Source of the DNA: Saccharothrix carnea
GTDB lineage: Bacteria; Actinomycetota; Actinomycetes; Mycobacteriales; Pseudonocardiaceae
Length of the DNA stretch: 64,000 nt
Assembly (NCBI RefSeq): GCF_003014735.1
Contig: NZ_PYAX01000025.1
Coordinates: 1 to 64,000 of the forward strand
Direction: 5' to 3'
Below, piece by piece: positions 27,301 through 35,131 of the stretch. Made by a program: the position numbers and the translations under genes. Numbering within the stretch: position 1 is the first letter of the stretch; each line of letters begins with the position of its first letter. The notes below the pieces were generated by a model. That model made no database searches, was not told the origin of the DNA, and saw only the letters and a program-made list of their open reading frames with translations.

Positions 27301-28336
27301 GGCTCGGGTCCCAGTTGTACCAGCGGTCCGATCGGGTGATGTTCAGCGGCAGGCCCTCGTTGGCCGGGTGCTGCCGGTCCAGGACGTTCACCACGGAGCG
27401 GTGCACCCCCGGCTCCGGCGCGGGCGTCGGGTCGCCGGAGAACAGGCGCAGGTCGGCCAGTTGGGTCATCGGCTCGCCCGAGTTCGCTGTGATGTCCAGC
27501 CGGTAGTGCTGGAACGACCGCGGCTCGGCGATGGTGAACGTCCGGCTCTGGAAGCGTTCCGCGAACGCCTGGCCGGTGCGGCGGTCCAGGTCGGTCCAGG
27601 TCGTGCCGTCCGCGGAACCCTGCAGGGTCCAGTCCTTCGGGTCACGGCCGGCGGCGTCGTTGGCCGAGGTGAGCGCGTAGCGGTTCACCGCGGCGGACGC
27701 GGGCAGCCGGTAGGCCGCCCACGCTGTCGGGCTCTTGACCAGCCACTTGGTCTCCGGTTTGCCGTCGGCCAGCATGTCCTTGGTCTCGTTCGGCGCGTTC
27801 TCGGCGCTCGCCGTCACCGCGCTCACCGTCTCGGGGGTGGCGGTGGTGCCGACCGGGCGCGTGCCGATGAGACCGGTGAACCAGGACGACTCGGGCTGGG
27901 CCTTCGCGGCGTCGGCCACTCCGAGGAACCCGCCGCCGTCCCTCATGTGGTTCCGCAGCGCCGCTTCCTGGTCACGGCTGAGCGCCACGCCCGCCGCGGA
28001 CAGGAACACGACACCGCGGTACTTGGTGAGGTTGTCCGCGGTGAACACGGCGGGATCGGACGAGGAGTCGACGGTGATGCCGTTGGCCGCGCCGAGCTCC
28101 CGGAAGGCCTGCGTGGCGCGGGCGACCGGGTCCCGCTGCTCGGCGACCGGGCCGTGGAAGACCAGGACCGACACCGGTGCGGCGGCGGTGACGATCGGCG
28201 CCTGCCGCGGCGCCGCCGGTGCAGCGGTCGCGGCGGTGAGCGATCCGGCGAGCACGACCACCGCGGCGGTCACCGCCGACAACGCCCTTCTCCCTGATCT
28301 CCTGCGATTTCCGCCTGCAGACATCCTTGGCCCCAT
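24359..28336 (-). CDS. Giant secreted ThuA / discoidin / PQQ sugar dehydrogenase / PKD / DUF1080 protein
   Basis: 1325 residues from the ATG with GAAGGAG upstream; the open frame continues upstream only as a shadow of the oxidase gene. Signal peptide about 1-42. Order: ThuA-like glutamine-amidotransferase fold (VSVLVFHGPVAEQ... RGVVFLSAAGV), an inserted discoidin-like F5/8 module (TKWLVKSPTAWAAYRLP...DLRLFSG), the end of ThuA (RSFYTGMGHTEDSY), a soluble glucose-dehydrogenase beta-propeller (GEPHGLTVAPDGTVFYVG, SCCHAGGGMAFDAKGNLYVG, YVMGVRNISRLQIDP, GNHGWPYCMG), a PKD domain (HRWEFGDGASSTEADPRHTY), the tail domain CTVNDLIDDE...HGAFVRHV, and DUF1080 (IFDGTAESLRGWTQ...NSGVFTRFPD). Likely binds and oxidises or cleaves extracellular sugars; central member of a four-gene operon. 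Confidence 0.88.
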   Translation of the reverse strand: MGPRMSAGGNRRRSGRRALSAVTAAVVVLAGSLTAATAAPAAPRQAPIVTAAAPVSVLVFHGPVAEQRDPVARATQAFRELGAANGITVDSSSDPAVFTADNLTKYRGVVFLSAAGVALSRDQEAALRNHMRDGGGFLGVADAAKAQPESSWFTGLIGTRPVGTTATPETVSAVTASAENAPNETKDMLADGKPETKWLVKSPTAWAAYRLPASAAVNRYALTSANDAAGRDPKDWTLQGSADGTTWTDLDRRTGQAFAERFQSRTFTIAEPRSFQHYRLDITANSGEPMTQLADLRLFSGDPTPAPEPGVHRSVVNVLDRQHPANEGLPLNITRSDRWYNWDPSPVGTVHAVAQVEERHYDPGPGANGPFHPVSWCRDYEGGRSFYTGMGHTEDSYGEDALRSHLTGALKWTTGLARGDCQATIAANYKIERLTAANQPGQLDQIGEPHGLTVAPDGTVFYVGKAACPTGPVVPWTDPKVGLGCGTIHQFKPGTKQVELLATLPVMGNRGSGTELVKNEEGLLGIVPDPEFTENGWIYVYWMPQDTVDREKRTGKRTISRLTYDRAAQTIDLATRKDLLQWEVQQHSCCHAGGGMAFDAKGNLYVGSGDANSSQGSQGYSGNNWTAEWQGLSFQDARRTAGNTNDLNGKIIRIHPEPDGTYTIPPGNLFPPGTDKTRPEIYVMGVRNISRLQIDPVTQWLTAAWVGPDASQPNPELGPAKYETATIITEAGNHGWPYCMGNKQPYRDRSATDATVLTGWYDCDAPKNHSPRNTGLVDLPPVENNMIWYAPGGGGPVFPARPDGSGIPTYNAADATYTQPYLRGGGQAIMTGPTYHRELVDTGSGVAWPEHWDDKWFIGDQSNSANRVAVTVDPAGVPTAAPPAFAESLRAIIPGGVGDDRLQSWMDAKFGTDGALYLLDYGGGFFSLHPNQKLIRITYRGGAKTPVPAATSVAVQNRPLTIAFTGSRSGGVSHRWEFGDGASSTEADPRHTYARVGEYHAKLTVTYADGETQVVPVTVDVGCAVPDDRGTVWLGDADSGVANEQVGGGCTVNDLIDDESPWVDHGAFVRHVTAVADRLQRDGVITGRENTALARAAAGSDVGTAADTGYEPIFDGTAESLRGWTQAPGGSFSIQPDGSLRSAGGLGMLWYTRKQFGDFSVRLQFRDMSPEGTSANSGVFTRFPDPRTPVEQRPPGSCGTIGSARTSAAWVAIYCGHEVQIYDGATGEPQKTGSIYNFDPVGPPPSGTPGKGVWNDYEIRVVGQHYTIIRDGVVINEFDNTPGKQSSRPSDPPTDLRQFATGFLGLQNHGTNDVIDFRNVRVRSR

Positions 28337-28368
28337 CCTCACTCCTTCGTCGTGGCCGGGCCGCGAGG

Positions 28369-29439
28369 TCATCGCGATGGCGAGTGCTGGTGCTGCCCGT
28401 CCCCCTCGGCAGGGGCGTGCACCGGCGGAGCTTGTGCTGCTGCCGCGCCGTGGTCGTGCCCGTGGAAGCGGTCGACGGCCTCCTGCGCGCCGGGCGGCAT
28501 GGTGCCGTCGCCGTTGCGCACGAGGAAGATCCCGGACATCCCGGTCTCCGAGTGGCTCTGCACGTGGCAGTGGTACATCCACGCGCCGGGGCCGACGCCC
28601 TCGCCCGCCAGGACCTGGAACCCGAACGAGCTGCCGGGGTTGAGGTCCTTGTTGTCCACCACCTGGCTCGGGTCGGCCGGACCTTCGAGCATCCCGGTGC
28701 GGTTGTCGGCCCACCGGTGCGCGTGCAGGTGGAAGGTGTGGAACTGGTTGCCGTGCCCGATCGCGATCCACTCCACCCGCTGGCCGAGGTTGGCCTCGAA
28801 CATCGGCGTGTGCGGCGCGATCCGGTTGTTGATCGTCATCTCGTTGAACACGACGGTGAACTGCTTGTCGGGCAGGATGTCCCCTCTCCGGCGCACGATC
28901 AGCGCGCCGTACAGCCCGCGCGCGATGCCCAGGGAGCCGTGGTCGGTGCCCATGGCGTGGTCGTGGTAATGCCAGTAGCCCGCGTTGCCGGGCATCAGGC
29001 GCCTGCCCGCGGTGGCCGTCATCTCCCGCGAGCGCCAGGTGTACGTGCGCGTCTCGCCCGGGTTGTTGAAGGAGGCGTTGAGCGGGCTGCCGTCCGACTC
29101 GACGCCGTAGTCGACGCCGTGCGGGTGGATGGACATCCGCCGGTCGGTGTTGTTGACGAGGGTGATCTCCAGCGTGTCGCCCTCGTAGATCTCCAGGATC
29201 GGACCCGGAACGGTCGCTTGACCGGGTGCCAGACCGTAGCCGTACAGGTTGTCGGGCAAGGCTTCCGCGTACAGGGTGATCCTCTTGACCACGCCCGCCT
29301 GCGCACTGGCGGCGTGCCGGGGCACCACCGGGCCCAGGGTCGTGGCGACCGGCACGGCCAAGCCCGCCGTGCCGGTCGCCAGCACGGCGCGACGGGACAC
29401 GAGCCTGGTGAACCAGCCGGGTTGGACGGGCTCGTCCAT
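28369..29439 (-). CDS. Secreted two-domain multicopper oxidase (small laccase type)
   Basis: 356 residues from the ATG with GGAGAACG upstream. A twin-arginine-like signal is present (RLVSRRAVLATGTAGLAVPVATTLG). Four copper-binding segments: SIHPHGVDY, YWHYHDHAMG, HTFHLHAHRW and MYHCHVQSHSETGMSG, giving type 1 (Cys, His) and trinuclear ligands in two cupredoxin domains. The size fits the trimeric two-domain laccases of actinomycetes. The C-terminus is His-rich (HGHDHGAAA...QHQHSPSR), possibly for copper loading. First gene of the operon; Tat export of a folded copper enzyme is usual. Phenolic or electron-carrier oxidation is expected; the neighbouring cupredoxin is a possible donor. Confidence 0.9.
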   Translation of the reverse strand: MDEPVQPGWFTRLVSRRAVLATGTAGLAVPVATTLGPVVPRHAASAQAGVVKRITLYAEALPDNLYGYGLAPGQATVPGPILEIYEGDTLEITLVNNTDRRMSIHPHGVDYGVESDGSPLNASFNNPGETRTYTWRSREMTATAGRRLMPGNAGYWHYHDHAMGTDHGSLGIARGLYGALIVRRRGDILPDKQFTVVFNEMTINNRIAPHTPMFEANLGQRVEWIAIGHGNQFHTFHLHAHRWADNRTGMLEGPADPSQVVDNKDLNPGSSFGFQVLAGEGVGPGAWMYHCHVQSHSETGMSGIFLVRNGDGTMPPGAQEAVDRFHGHDHGAAAAQAPPVHAPAEGDGQHQHSPSR

Positions 29440-30202
29440 CGTTCTCCATCCAGGTCGACGGCGTCCGCCCGGAAAGGGCGCCACCGGTGCCGAAAAGGCT
29501 AGGAACAATGAGGGCGTGGGCGGCTCAGGAATGGGCGGAACGCCCATTCCCCGCGTTGAACGGACCGTCCGAGTCGCGTCGGTGCGGACGGCGTTGAAGG
29601 TCGTTGTTGTCCGGTCTGCGGTTCAGCGAAGTTTGGCAGTCTTTCGCCTCAACCACCTGCAACTTATGCACGGTTCCAACAAAAGTGAAGGGCCAAGTGG
29701 CCTAACGGGGCGGACATTCTGTGTCATATTGTGGGACGCCTGCGTCGCGTTCACTCGATTGGCTCAGTTGCGGTCGTGCGCGTGTACTCGACAAGTGCTC
29801 CTCAAGCAAACGTCCATGGCTTGCGCTTGGCGTGCGTGGTGCGTCGGTGCTCATCGGGTAGTGCCGCTAGCTGCGGAAATGGGCCTGAGCGGACGATGTG
29901 GCACCGGGTTCCGAAATTTCGGAGAGCACCGCTGCGGGCGGCCGCATTGCCGCCGGGATGCGCGATCAGGTGGTATCCCAACCAGAAGGTGCCGGTCTCG
30001 ATGGTGGGTTTGGCGGACCGTGGACCGGACGGCGGCCGACCGCTCGGTCATCGCCTCGCCGCCGCGTTCCTGCGTGCGGGGTCGGCTGAACCGCACCGTC
30101 CACTTCGGCCTCCTCTGGCGGTCGGGAATGTCGCATTCGACCGTCCGTGTGCCCTTCGTGGGCCGCAGTGCACCTTGCCCCCTGCAGACAAGGAGTCCGA
30201 TC
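29440..30202. other. 763-base gene-poor region with scattered AT-richer sequence
   Basis: The stretch between the oxidase start and the small secreted protein has no supported gene; its frames lack ribosome sites and family signatures. Locally lower GC around 29590-29780 and an isolated 14-bp palindrome (29910-29923) suggest a promoter zone left after loss of a gene. Confidence 0.5.
29910..29923. promoter_or_regulatory. Orphan palindrome TCCGAAATTTCGGA
   Basis: A perfect 14-bp palindrome of the CGAAA-TTTCG class, which in actinomycetes is used by LacI-type regulators of xylan and related polysaccharide genes. It lies about 280 bases before the small secreted protein gene and far from any intact hydrolase. 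Confidence 0.45.
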
Positions 30203-30457
30203 ATGAATTCATCGCGGAGAACGGTTCGGCGAACGACCGTCCTGCTGGCCGCGGCGCTGTCGGTGGCCGGCGTGCTGGCCTGGCCGGACGGCCTGCCCGC
30301 TCGGGCCGAGGAGGCGAACTCGTCACCGGCCGGGTGGGAGCGGTCCCACGAGCGCCACCCCACCGGGCAGCTCGCCCTCAACGTGCACCACACCGTGCAC
30401 CTGGTCGCTTCCGCGGTCAGCTCCGGGGTGCTCGGCATCAAGTGGGAGTGGCCGTAG
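30203..30457 (+). CDS. Small secreted protein, possible truncated exoprotein
   Basis: 84 residues, ATG with AAGGAG seven bases upstream. Arg-rich n-region and a hydrophobic core (RRTTVLLAAALSVAGVLAWPDGLPARAEE) give a clear signal peptide. Only about 47 mature residues remain (WERSHERHPTGQLALNVHHT, VHLVASAVSSGVLGIKWEWP), with no recognised motif. Either a genuine small exoprotein or the signal plus start of a larger enzyme fused to unrelated sequence. The second fits the scarred surroundings and the orphan operator upstream. Confidence 0.5.
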   Translation: MNSSRRTVRRTTVLLAAALSVAGVLAWPDGLPARAEEANSSPAGWERSHERHPTGQLALNVHHTVHLVASAVSSGVLGIKWEWP

Positions 30458-30598
30458 CGGGTGGCGAACCCGCCCGAGAGGAGGATGGCCGCGTCCAGGC
30501 CGAAACCCGGCCGGCTCCGGCGCACGCCGGCTTGGTCCATCGCCCGTGCCCGACGACGTCGCGGCCTGTGCGTGTGGGGCAGGAGCCGGCGTGATGCC

Positions 30599-31219
30599 TC
30601 AGACGGTGCGGGGTCGCCACGGCTCGTGCTCGTGTGCGAGCCACACCAGCTCTGGGTCGAGCGCGAGGACCCGCTGACGGCCTTCGGTGGGCGGCTCGTC
30701 GAACTCGCCGTGCCAGACCGCCACGTCGCCGCCGATGACGATCGGACGCCCGCCGGTCTCGACGACGACCACCTGCGAGCCGCGCGTGTGGCCCGGCGCC
30801 GGGACGAGTCGGAGCCCGGGAAGCAGCTCCAGCTCGCCGTCGACCGGCACGTACCGCACGCCGGGCGCGTCGACCCACTCGCGGATGTAGACGTCCTCGC
30901 TGCGCGCGTCGTCGAGCTCCCGGCGCTGGACGTAGATCGGCTTGCCGGCGAAGAGGTGGTTGCCGCCGCAGTGGTCACCGTGCAGGTGGGTGTTGACGAC
31001 GATGTCGATGCCGGCGAGATCGAAGTCCTGCTCGCCGAGTGGCCGGAGGCGGGGATCGAGGTCGGCGGCGGCCGGATGCAGCTCCGTCATGCCGGTGTCG
31101 ACCAGCACGCGCCCTCGCGGATGGTCGATGACGTGCACGTAGATCGGCATCCGCTCGCCCTCGACGTGCAGGTCGGCGACGAAGACCGGCGTGACGGTGA
31201 TCGAGGCGGGATCGCTCAT
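30599..31219 (-). CDS. Metallo-beta-lactamase-fold hydrolase, N-acyl homoserine lactonase family
   Basis: 206 residues from the ATG overlapping the stop of a truncated sigma-factor gene (ATGA). The zinc motif is VVNTHLHGDHCGG, followed by PAPGHTRGSQVVVVE and IVIGGDVAVWHGEFDEPP with the bridging Asp, and a late His in WLAHEHEP. This arrangement is that of AHL lactonase (AiiA/AttM) relatives. It could quench homoserine lactones or hydrolyse another lactone or gamma-butyrolactone; which one is not visible. Expression depends on translation of the upstream fragment or on the GGAGGG 8 bases before the ATG. Confidence 0.85.
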   Translation of the reverse strand: MSDPASITVTPVFVADLHVEGERMPIYVHVIDHPRGRVLVDTGMTELHPAAADLDPRLRPLGEQDFDLAGIDIVVNTHLHGDHCGGNHLFAGKPIYVQRRELDDARSEDVYIREWVDAPGVRYVPVDGELELLPGLRLVPAPGHTRGSQVVVVETGGRPIVIGGDVAVWHGEFDEPPTEGRQRVLALDPELVWLAHEHEPWRPRTV

Positions 31220-31434
31220 CGCGCAACGCCCTCCGCGCGCACCGACGCGCGGCCCACGCACGTCTCGCGCCGGCGCCACGCGCGCAGGAACGCCTCCTGG
31301 ACGAGGTCCTCGGCCTCCTCGAACGAACCGGGCAGGCGGTAGCGGTGGAGGTGCGGCTCGCGGCGGTGCGGCTCGACGCGGGCGCCGAAGGCCTGCTCGT
31401 CGAGCGGCCCGAGGTCGTCAGTGGTGGGGGTCAT
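31216..31434 (-). pseudogene. Truncated sigma-70 factor (regions 1-2 only)
   Basis: 72 codons encode a sigma factor N-terminus: DDLGPLDEQAFGARVEPHRR, then YRLPGSFEEAEDLVQEAFLR and AWRRRETCVGRASVRA. At exactly the point where intact relatives continue with WLYRIATN, the sequence switches to EGVAR and stops. Region 2.3-2.4 and all of region 4 are gone. Several usual residues are also changed (RV for LV, HRYRLP for HCYRML). The stop overlaps the lactonase start. It therefore looks like a deletion fusion that placed the lactonase gene behind the old sigma promoter. Confidence 0.75.
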
Positions 31435-31998
31435 GGTGGTATGACGACGGGCGGCCCGAAAACTCATCACCGACACCGGACCGCGTCCCGAGGTCGTCCG
31501 GATCGGGCCGCGCCGGTTCCCCGCTCCCGCTTCGCCCATCGCGCACCTCTCCTGTGCCACCCGCCATCCGGTTGATTCCGGTGCGGCGCCGAGTCCGCGG
31601 TCTCGTCGCAGGATAGTTCGATCAGCCTGCGCCGGAGCGCTGGCCCGACTCACACGGGGCGTCGTCCTCGACGGCCTGGACGACCGCCGTTCCGGATGGC
31701 GCGAGCCGCACCCGCCGACACCTCCGGCGCGGTCGCCGTCGGAGTTCTGGTGCGGGAACCGGCCGAACCGGGTGTCGTGCTCGACCTGCGGGAAGCGGTA
31801 GAAGGCCTCCGAGTCGGGTTCCCCGATCGTCGGCGCGGTCGTCCGTCCAGCGAACCGCGCGGGGCGGCCGTAGATTCTGCCCACGGAGACGAGCGGCGTC
31901 CTCCCGGCGGCGCCCTGACCGGCGCCGTGGGCGCATCGCACCGGGACCGAGGTCACCCGTCCAGGTGATCGGCACACCGCGTGCGGAAGGGAGCGGTC
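31435..31998. other. 564-base region without a supported gene
   Basis: Separates the truncated sigma gene (minus) and the oxidoreductase gene (plus), so it holds both promoters. A minus-strand frame at about 31740-31900 reads IGEPDSEAFYRFPQVEHDTR, which looks protein-like but has no start or known family; it could be another fossil. Confidence 0.45.
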
Positions 31999-33726
31999 GT
32001 GCGGGAGCCAGGTTTCCGGCGGGAACTGGACGCCCGCCGCCACCAGCGGGTCGGCGTGGACTGGGCGGGCGGGCTGCCGGCGCAGTACGGCGTGGCGCCG
32101 AGGGTCCGGGTGGGACGCGACCGGTGGTTCAACCTGCTGTGGTTGATCCCTCTCGCGTTCCTGTTCCTCGTGATCGGCATCGCGGTGGCCAAGGGGCTGC
32201 GCGAGTTGCCCTCCGTGCAGCGGTTCATCGAGGCCCACCCCGGCGACTCGGAGCTGCCCGCCGGGGCCCCGGTGGGCATCCCGGCGTGGCTGGGCTGGCA
32301 GCACTTCCTCAACGCGTTCCTGATGATCTTCATCATCAGGTCCGGCATCACCGTCCTGGCCGACCACCCGCGCCTGTACTGGACGCGGAACTCCACTCCA
32401 GGCTCGGAGTGGTTGCGGATGCAGAAGCCGGTGCCCGACGACCCGGACTACACCGCCAAGGCCGACTCCATCACGTTGCCGGACGGGGTGGGGCTGCCCG
32501 GTCGGCGGCACTCGATCGGCCTGGCCCGGTGGTGGCACCTGGGTGCGGACGTGCTGTGGCTGGTCAACGGCGTCGTGTTCTACGTGCTGCTGTTCACCAC
32601 CGGGCAGTGGGTGCGGCTGGTGCCGCTGAGCTGGGAGGTGGCGCCCAACGCGCTGTCGGTGGCCATCCAGTACCTGTCGCTGGACTGGCCCACCGAGAAC
32701 GGCTGGAACAACTACAACAGCCTTCAGCTCGTCTCCTACTTCGTCACGGTGTTCATCGCGGCCCCGGCGGCGCTGATCACCGGGCTGGGCATGTCGCCCG
32801 CCCTGTCGACGCGCTTCCACCGCGTCAGCTCGGTGCTGAGCATCCAGTTGGCCCGCTCGCTGCACTTCCTGGTGCTGTGCTGGTTCCTGGTGTTCATCGT
32901 CGTGCACGTGACGTTGGTGCTCACCACCGGCGCGCTGCGCAACCTGAACCACATGTACGCCGCGAACGACTCCGGGACCTGGGTCGGGTTCGGCATCTTC
33001 GCCCTGTCCCTGGTGGTGATGGTCGTCGCCTGGGTCGCGGCCACCCCCGTCACCTACCGGCACCCCCGCCTGGTGCGGCGGATCGGCTACGCCCTCATCG
33101 GACCCGCGCAGCGGCTCTTCGAGCACATCGACTCCAAGGCGGGTCGCTACACCGACAAGGACATCTCCCCGTTCTTCTGGGCCAACGGGCGCGTGCCGGA
33201 CTCCGAGGAGTACCGGGTGCTGCGGGCCGACGACTTCCGCGACTACCGCCTGGCCGTGTACGGGCTGGTGGAGAACCCGGTCGAACTCGGCCTGGAGGAC
33301 CTGCGGTCGATGCCGTACCACGACCAGGTCACCCAGCACTTCTGCATCCAGGGCTGGTCCGGCGTGGCCCGCTGGGGCGGGGTGTCGATGTCGACGGTGC
33401 TCGACCTGGTCAGGCCCCGGCCGGAGGCGAAGTGGGTGGTGTTCTACTCCTTCGCCCAGGGCTCCGACGAGGGCATCTACTACGACGTCCACGCCATCGA
33501 GCAGATGCGCTACCACCTCACGATGCTGGCGCTGGACATGAACGGCGAACCGCTGCCGTTCCGCCACGGCGCCCCCGTGCGGCTGCGCAACGAGGCCCAG
33601 CTCGGTTTCAAGATGGTCAAGTGGGTCAAGGGCATCGAGTTCGTCGACGACTTCTCCTCGGTCGGCGGCGGCCTGGGCGGCTACAACAACGACCACGAGT
33701 TCTTCGGGTACCGGCAGTCGATCTGA
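31999..33726 (+). CDS. Membrane cytochrome b / molybdopterin (sulfite oxidase-type) oxidoreductase fusion
   Basis: 575 residues from the GTG at 31999, preceded by GGAAGGGAG; an earlier GTG at 31981 is less well placed. The N-terminal about 360 residues hold five or six transmembrane helices with His pairs fit for heme (GWQHFLNAFLMIFIIRSG, ARWWHLGADVLWLVNG, ARSLHFLVLCWFLVFIVVHVTLV), as in cytochrome b561/DUF4405. Residues about 400-575 are a sulfite-oxidase-like Mo-cofactor domain: YHDQVTQHFCIQGWSGVARWGG with the Mo-ligand Cys, DLRSMPY, GFKMVKWVKGIEFVDDF. Probably a self-contained quinone-linked oxidoreductase. Its stop overlaps the TDT gene start (TGATG). Confidence 0.85.
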   Translation: MREPGFRRELDARRHQRVGVDWAGGLPAQYGVAPRVRVGRDRWFNLLWLIPLAFLFLVIGIAVAKGLRELPSVQRFIEAHPGDSELPAGAPVGIPAWLGWQHFLNAFLMIFIIRSGITVLADHPRLYWTRNSTPGSEWLRMQKPVPDDPDYTAKADSITLPDGVGLPGRRHSIGLARWWHLGADVLWLVNGVVFYVLLFTTGQWVRLVPLSWEVAPNALSVAIQYLSLDWPTENGWNNYNSLQLVSYFVTVFIAAPAALITGLGMSPALSTRFHRVSSVLSIQLARSLHFLVLCWFLVFIVVHVTLVLTTGALRNLNHMYAANDSGTWVGFGIFALSLVVMVVAWVAATPVTYRHPRLVRRIGYALIGPAQRLFEHIDSKAGRYTDKDISPFFWANGRVPDSEEYRVLRADDFRDYRLAVYGLVENPVELGLEDLRSMPYHDQVTQHFCIQGWSGVARWGGVSMSTVLDLVRPRPEAKWVVFYSFAQGSDEGIYYDVHAIEQMRYHLTMLALDMNGEPLPFRHGAPVRLRNEAQLGFKMVKWVKGIEFVDDFSSVGGGLGGYNNDHEFFGYRQSI

Positions 33727-34832
33727 TGGCCGACCGCACCGCCCGGCGACCGGGTCCGGGCGACGCCTGGGCCGCGGCGGTCGACCGGGTTCCGCCGAGC
33801 GCGTCGTCGTTCGTGATGGCCTCGGGCATCGTCGCCACGTGCCTGTGGCAGCAGGACCTGGTCGTGCTCTCGTCCGCGCTGCTCGTGATCGCGATCGCGG
33901 GACTGGTCGCGATCGTCGTCGTGCAGGCGACCCGCCTGGCGTGCCGGCCCGCCGCGGCGCTGCGCGACGCGCGTGAACCGGGGCGGGCCTTCGGCTACCT
34001 CACCATCGCCGCCGCCCTGGACGTCGTCATCACCGCGCTGGCCTCCCACGGCGTCCGGACCGTCGCGTCGGGCCTGCTCGTCCTGGCCGCCGCTCTGTGG
34101 CTGGTGCTCACCTACGCCATACCGGCCGTCCTGGTGCTGCGCACGACCAAGGCGCCCTCCCCGTCCGACGTCGACGGCAGCTGGCTGCTCTGGGTGGTGG
34201 GCGCCCAGTCGCTGTCGATCGCCGTGACGGCAGCCGGGACCGGCAGCGCCACCGCGACGGCCACGCTGGGGGTGGCGCTGTGGAGCGCGGGCACGGTGCT
34301 CTACGTCGTCCTCACCGCGATCGTCCTGTCACGCCTGCTGACCGCACCGAACACCGAGCAGACCATCACCCCGTCGTACTGGATCCTCACCGGCGCGACC
34401 GCGATCTCGGTCCTGGCCGCCGTCCACGTCCTGTCCCTCCCGGCCGGCCCCCGAATCCTGGGTGCCACGGAGGAGTTCGTGTCCGGGACCGCGATCGCGC
34501 TCTGGGCGTTCGGCACCTGGTGGCTGCCCCTGCTGATCATCTTCGGCCTCTGGCGCTACCTGATCCACCACCACCCCGTGCGCTACGAGACCGGCCTGTG
34601 GAGCGTCGTCTTCCCGCTCGGTACCTACGCCACGGCGAGCACCGCGCTCGGCGACACCCTGGACCTGCCCTTCCTGCGGACCACGGGCACGGTGACGACC
34701 GCGATCGCCACGGTCGCGTGGATCGCGACGACCGCCCTGATGCTGACCGCCGCCGTCACCTGGCTTCGCGGGCGGACCGCTGACGACCGTGGGCGACCGA
34801 CTGCGTGGTCGGACGGGTCCGATCCTCGGTGA
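33726..34832 (+). CDS. TDT-family (TehA/SLAC1-like) membrane transporter
   Basis: 368 residues, about ten transmembrane helices. Starts with PPSASSFVMASGIVATCLWQQ, the first TDT helix, and continues with paired helices rich in Ala/Val; IALWAFGTWWLPLLIIFGLWRYLIHHHP and ETGLWSVVFPLGTYATASTALG are late signature segments. The family covers tellurite/dicarboxylate/sulfite exporters and anion channels. Overlap of one base with the sulfite-oxidase-like gene suggests co-expression, so sulfite or another oxyanion is a reasonable substrate guess. Confidence 0.85.
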   Translation: MADRTARRPGPGDAWAAAVDRVPPSASSFVMASGIVATCLWQQDLVVLSSALLVIAIAGLVAIVVVQATRLACRPAAALRDAREPGRAFGYLTIAAALDVVITALASHGVRTVASGLLVLAAALWLVLTYAIPAVLVLRTTKAPSPSDVDGSWLLWVVGAQSLSIAVTAAGTGSATATATLGVALWSAGTVLYVVLTAIVLSRLLTAPNTEQTITPSYWILTGATAISVLAAVHVLSLPAGPRILGATEEFVSGTAIALWAFGTWWLPLLIIFGLWRYLIHHHPVRYETGLWSVVFPLGTYATASTALGDTLDLPFLRTTGTVTTAIATVAWIATTALMLTAAVTWLRGRTADDRGRPTAWSDGSDPR

Positions 34833-35022
34833 CCCACGAGACCAGCAGGGCGTGCCCGCCCGCCGGCCCGATCGCGAGGTGGGATGAACCGGTGGCTGCG
34901 GGTCGACGACCCGGGCGGTCCGCGACCGCTCGGCGGCGCGGACCGGTCGCGCGGGGGTCCCGTGGTTCACACCCGGCCTCACGGGCGACCCTGCCGCACT
35001 GGTGTGTCGGTGGATCGACCAT

Positions 35023-35076
35023 GCCTCGGTAGAGGTACGCGGAGCCGGGCAGGGCGAGCACCAGCAACGAGGCGGC
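35023..35076 (-). pseudogene. 18-residue fossil of a GH13 alpha-glucosidase
   Basis: RAASLLVLALPGSAYLYRG is nearly identical to the A-A-x-L-L-x-L-A-L-P-G-S-A-Y-x-Y-Q-G segment of GH13_30-type alpha-glucosidases. Nothing on either side continues the family. Short, so only moderately certain. Confidence 0.4.
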
Positions 35077-35131
35077 GCGGGTTCTCGTGCACCCCGTCCT
35101 GGGCGGCGCGGACGTCCACGCCGGGGAGCAA

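Noticed and set aside
28337-29449. Upstream extension of the giant ThuA/PQQ protein to 1696 residues
   Set aside because: The extension is an out-of-frame reading of the multicopper oxidase gene; an ATG with GAAGGAG and a signal peptide lies at 28336.
31435-33696. Extension of the minus-strand frame upstream of the truncated sigma gene (826 codons in all)
   Set aside because: Only the last 72 codons match a sigma factor; the rest is antisense to the oxidoreductase gene.
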